Positions 12,946-14,507 of a stretch of 14,507 nucleotides of DNA are shown here, one piece after another. Position numbers and translations under genes: made by a program. The notes beneath the pieces are model-generated. The model saw only the letters and a program-made list of their open reading frames with translations, ran no database searches and was not told where the DNA came from. Within the stretch, counting starts at the first letter, position 1. The number at the start of each line of letters is the position of its first letter. The DNA comes from an uncultured Lachnospiraceae bacterium (GTDB lineage: Bacteria > Bacillota > Clostridia > Lachnospirales > Lachnospiraceae). The DNA lies in NCBI GenBank assembly GCA_910577065.1, contig CAJTLD010000070.1:1-14507 (forward strand), in the 5' to 3' direction.

Positions 12946-13352
12946 GTGAGATTTATATAGGCCAGGAGGTAACAGAAGAGAAAATATTTGATAAAAAAGA
13001 TGTTGTTGAGTTTGCAAAAATTACCGGGGATAATAATCCGCTGCATTTAGACGAAGAATATGCGAAACACGGCAGATTTGGAAAACCGATTGTGCATGGG
13101 GTCCTTATAATTGGATTTATTTCAAAAATAATTGGAACTCAATTACCAGGATGCGGCAGTATTTATTTGGAGCAGAACGCACAGTTTAGAAAACCGGTAT
13201 ATATTGGAGAAAAAGTTATAGTTAAAGTTAAAGTTGCCGGATGTGACAGAAAAGTTTTTAAATTGGATACAAATGTATTCAATGAAAATGGCGATTGTGT
13301 TATCAGCGGGACGGCTAAGGTTTTGTACGAAGGTGAAACGCGTGTGCTTTAG
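12942..13352 (+). CDS. MaoC-like (R)-specific enoyl-CoA hydratase, PhaJ-like
   Basis: 136 residues, the length of PhaJ-type single hot-dog hydratases. The hydratase motif FAKITGDNNPLHLDEEYA (24-41) carries Asp30 and His35, the catalytic pair of PhaJ. FGKPIVHGVLI (46-56) and LPGCGSIYLEQNAQFRKPVY (68-87) follow the PhaJ pattern closely. The family hydrates trans-2-enoyl-CoA to (R)-3-hydroxyacyl-CoA. There is no polyhydroxyalkanoate or fatty-acid gene nearby. Instead it is coupled by ATGA to a sugar acyltransferase and followed by pseG. The best inference is supply of a (R)-3-hydroxyacyl (for instance 3-hydroxybutyryl) group for sugar acylation. Family call is strong; chain length is not shown. 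Confidence 0.92.
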   Translation: MSEIYIGQEVTEEKIFDKKDVVEFAKITGDNNPLHLDEEYAKHGRFGKPIVHGVLIIGFISKIIGTQLPGCGSIYLEQNAQFRKPVYIGEKVIVKVKVAGCDRKVFKLDTNVFNENGDCVISGTAKVLYEGETRVL

Positions 13353-13378
13353 TATGATAGAAATGGAGTGAACCAGAT

Positions 13379-14416
13379 ATGCTCTACATCAGGACTGATA
13401 TGAACAGCATCATTGCCACCGGGCATGTCATGCGCTGCCTTGCCATTGCAGACGCAGCTAAAATTCAGGGAGAACAAACCACGTTTATTCTGGCGGACGA
13501 ACAGGCGGTTGAGTTGCTTGCAAACCGGGGATATCCGTACATTATTCTTCATACAAAGTGGGACTGCATGGAGGAAGAGCTGTCTCTTTTGGAAAAAATC
13601 ATCAGGGAATATCAGATAAGAAGCCTGTTAATTGACAGTTATCAGGTGACATATTCTTATTTAAAACGGCTTTCGCTTCATGTAAAAACATATTACATGG
13701 ACGATTTAAACCGTTTTATTTATCCGGTACATGGCCTTATCTGCTATGCAATAAACGGGGATACGTTTCGCTATCATGAGAATTATCCGAATACAAAACT
13801 GTATCTTGGCACACAATATACGCCGCTTCGTAAAGAATTTTCCGGCTGTAGTGAAAAAATCATAAAACCGGAGGCTCAAAATCTCCTGCTTATGTCCGGC
13901 GGATCGGATCCGTTTGGATTTTTAGCAAAGATGCTTGAAAAATTGGATATAAGATCCTATCGCAGAATTGATGTGATCTGCGGAGTTTACCATACGAACT
14001 ATCAGGAATTGAGGCAAAAATATGCCGCTTTTTCACAGATTCATATCCAAAAGTCAGTGAGTGATATGCAAAATTATATAGATAGGGCGGACTTGGCCGT
14101 TTCCGCAGGAGGGACAACCTTATATGAGTTATGCGCTTTTGGGACGCCGGCAATATCTTATACAATAGCGGATAATCAGGTCGGTAATGCAGAAGTTTTT
14201 CAAAAGCAGGGTATCATCGATTACGCGGGCGACATAAGGAATGATATGGGGGCTGTTATCCGGTATATGCATCGGCAGCTTGCCAGATACCGGGATAACT
14301 CTGATTTGCGGACAAAGCGTTCAAGAAAAATGCAGAAACTGGTGGACGGAAGCGGCGCGGCAAGAATTGCGCAAGCGCTTCGGGAATCTGGCGAGCCGCC
14401 TGTTTTGAGAAAATGA
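13379..14416 (+). CDS. pseG: UDP-2,4-diacetamido-2,4,6-trideoxy-beta-L-altropyranose hydrolase
   Basis: 345 residues, in the upper range for PseG. The N-terminal YIRTDMNSIIATGHVMRCLA carries the GHVMRC motif with His16, matching the catalytic His of characterised PseG. A MurG-like C-terminal half has LLLMSGGSDPFG for nucleotide contact and VSAGGTTLYELCAFGTPAI for UDP binding. PseG removes UDP from the diacetamido sugar to give the free substrate of PseI. GGAG (13365-13368) is 10 bases before the ATG. It is 26 bases from the hydratase gene and ends the gene set in this window. Its base composition resembles pseC and pseI more than the two genes just before it. Confidence 0.9.
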   Translation: MLYIRTDMNSIIATGHVMRCLAIADAAKIQGEQTTFILADEQAVELLANRGYPYIILHTKWDCMEEELSLLEKIIREYQIRSLLIDSYQVTYSYLKRLSLHVKTYYMDDLNRFIYPVHGLICYAINGDTFRYHENYPNTKLYLGTQYTPLRKEFSGCSEKIIKPEAQNLLLMSGGSDPFGFLAKMLEKLDIRSYRRIDVICGVYHTNYQELRQKYAAFSQIHIQKSVSDMQNYIDRADLAVSAGGTTLYELCAFGTPAISYTIADNQVGNAEVFQKQGIIDYAGDIRNDMGAVIRYMHRQLARYRDNSDLRTKRSRKMQKLVDGSGAARIAQALRESGEPPVLRK

Positions 14417-14447
14417 AAAAATAAAATAAAAAAATTTAAAAAAGCTG
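14417..14447 (+). promoter_or_regulatory. A/T-only tract, possible UP element
   Basis: After the pseG stop about 27 bases are nearly all A and T, ending AAAAAAGCTG before a TTGACA. This fits an UP element of a strong promoter. No terminator hairpin for pseG is visible before it, so readthrough from pseG is possible. Confidence 0.4.
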
Positions 14448-14476
14448 TTGACAAAGAAAAAAAACTATGGTAATCT
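14448..14476 (+). promoter_or_regulatory. Strong-looking sigma-A promoter reading out of the window
   Basis: A perfect TTGACA (14448-14453) is followed after 17 bases by TAATCT (14471-14476), with TG at 14468-14469 giving an extended -10. The start site would be near 14483. With the A/T tract upstream, it resembles promoters of stable RNA or highly expressed genes. The -10 box itself is a weak match (3 of 6 or fewer), so the TG extension matters. Confidence 0.55.
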
Positions 14477-14483
14477 AATATAG

Positions 14484-14502
14484 CTGTCGCGGAAAACGAC
14501 AG
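14484..14502 (+). other. Leader hairpin just after the promoter
   Basis: CTGTCG (14484-14489) pairs with CGACAG (14497-14502) over a 7-base loop, at the expected 5' end of the transcript. It may be a 5' stabilising hairpin or part of a leader that continues beyond the window. Confidence 0.45.
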
Positions 14503-14507
14503 AAAAA

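Noticed and set aside
1..14507. CRISPR array, tRNA, rRNA, phage or insertion-sequence transposase
   Set aside because: No spaced repeats, cloverleaf, conserved rRNA stretch or transposase motif was found on either strand.

Overview
The window reads as a chromosomal surface-glycan locus from a low-to-medium G+C Firmicute. A flagellated or capsulated Lachnospiraceae-like Clostridium relative is the best guess. The grounds are Gram-positive style ribosome binding sites (AAGGAG/GGGAGGA), three well-placed TTG starts, dense same-strand packing with ATGA overlaps, and a large LicD fusion protein of a kind I associate with that family. The taxon is inference; no rRNA or other marker gene is present.

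Region 1 (about 1-6235) encodes a sugar-tailoring and glycosyl-transfer block. It holds the 3' end of a GT-B-like glycosyltransferase, a close WecE/RffA homologue (dTDP-4-amino-4,6-dideoxygalactose transaminase), a radical SAM protein with a SPASM-like Cys-rich tail, a NeuD/PglD-type hexapeptide acyltransferase, an extended SDR, a YfcE-like metallophosphoesterase and a CarB-like ATP-grasp protein. The last four overlaps and short gaps indicate tight translational coupling. The likely theme is making a dTDP-4-amino-6-deoxyhexose and decorating it through its amine.

Region 2 (6300-8633) is one 777-residue protein joining an N-terminal LicD-type nucleotidyl/phosphoryl-transfer domain to a second domain resembling those in Lachnospiraceae LicD/CDP-glycerol-transferase-like proteins.

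Region 3 (8666-14416) is a pseudaminic acid pathway in the order pseF, pseC, pseI, pseH, then a hexapeptide acyltransferase and a PhaJ-like MaoC hydratase, then pseG. PseB, the first enzyme, is absent and should lie outside the window. The acyltransferase and hydratase share an ATGA overlap. They suggest that a hydroxyacyl group such as (R)-3-hydroxybutyryl, rather than plain acetyl, may be put on the sugar.

Between pseH and the acyltransferase is a 344-base gene-free stretch. It carries a decayed copy of the 3' end of a pseI/neuB-type gene, a 31-base near-perfect palindrome overlapping a TATAAT box, a GC-rich hairpin, and an unidentifiable short reverse reading frame. PseH ends just before it, through a run of nine G. 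This looks like the scar of a recombination event and marks the insert pseH-to-hydratase as a mosaic module. After pseG there is an A/T-rich tract and a strong-looking promoter reading out of the window.
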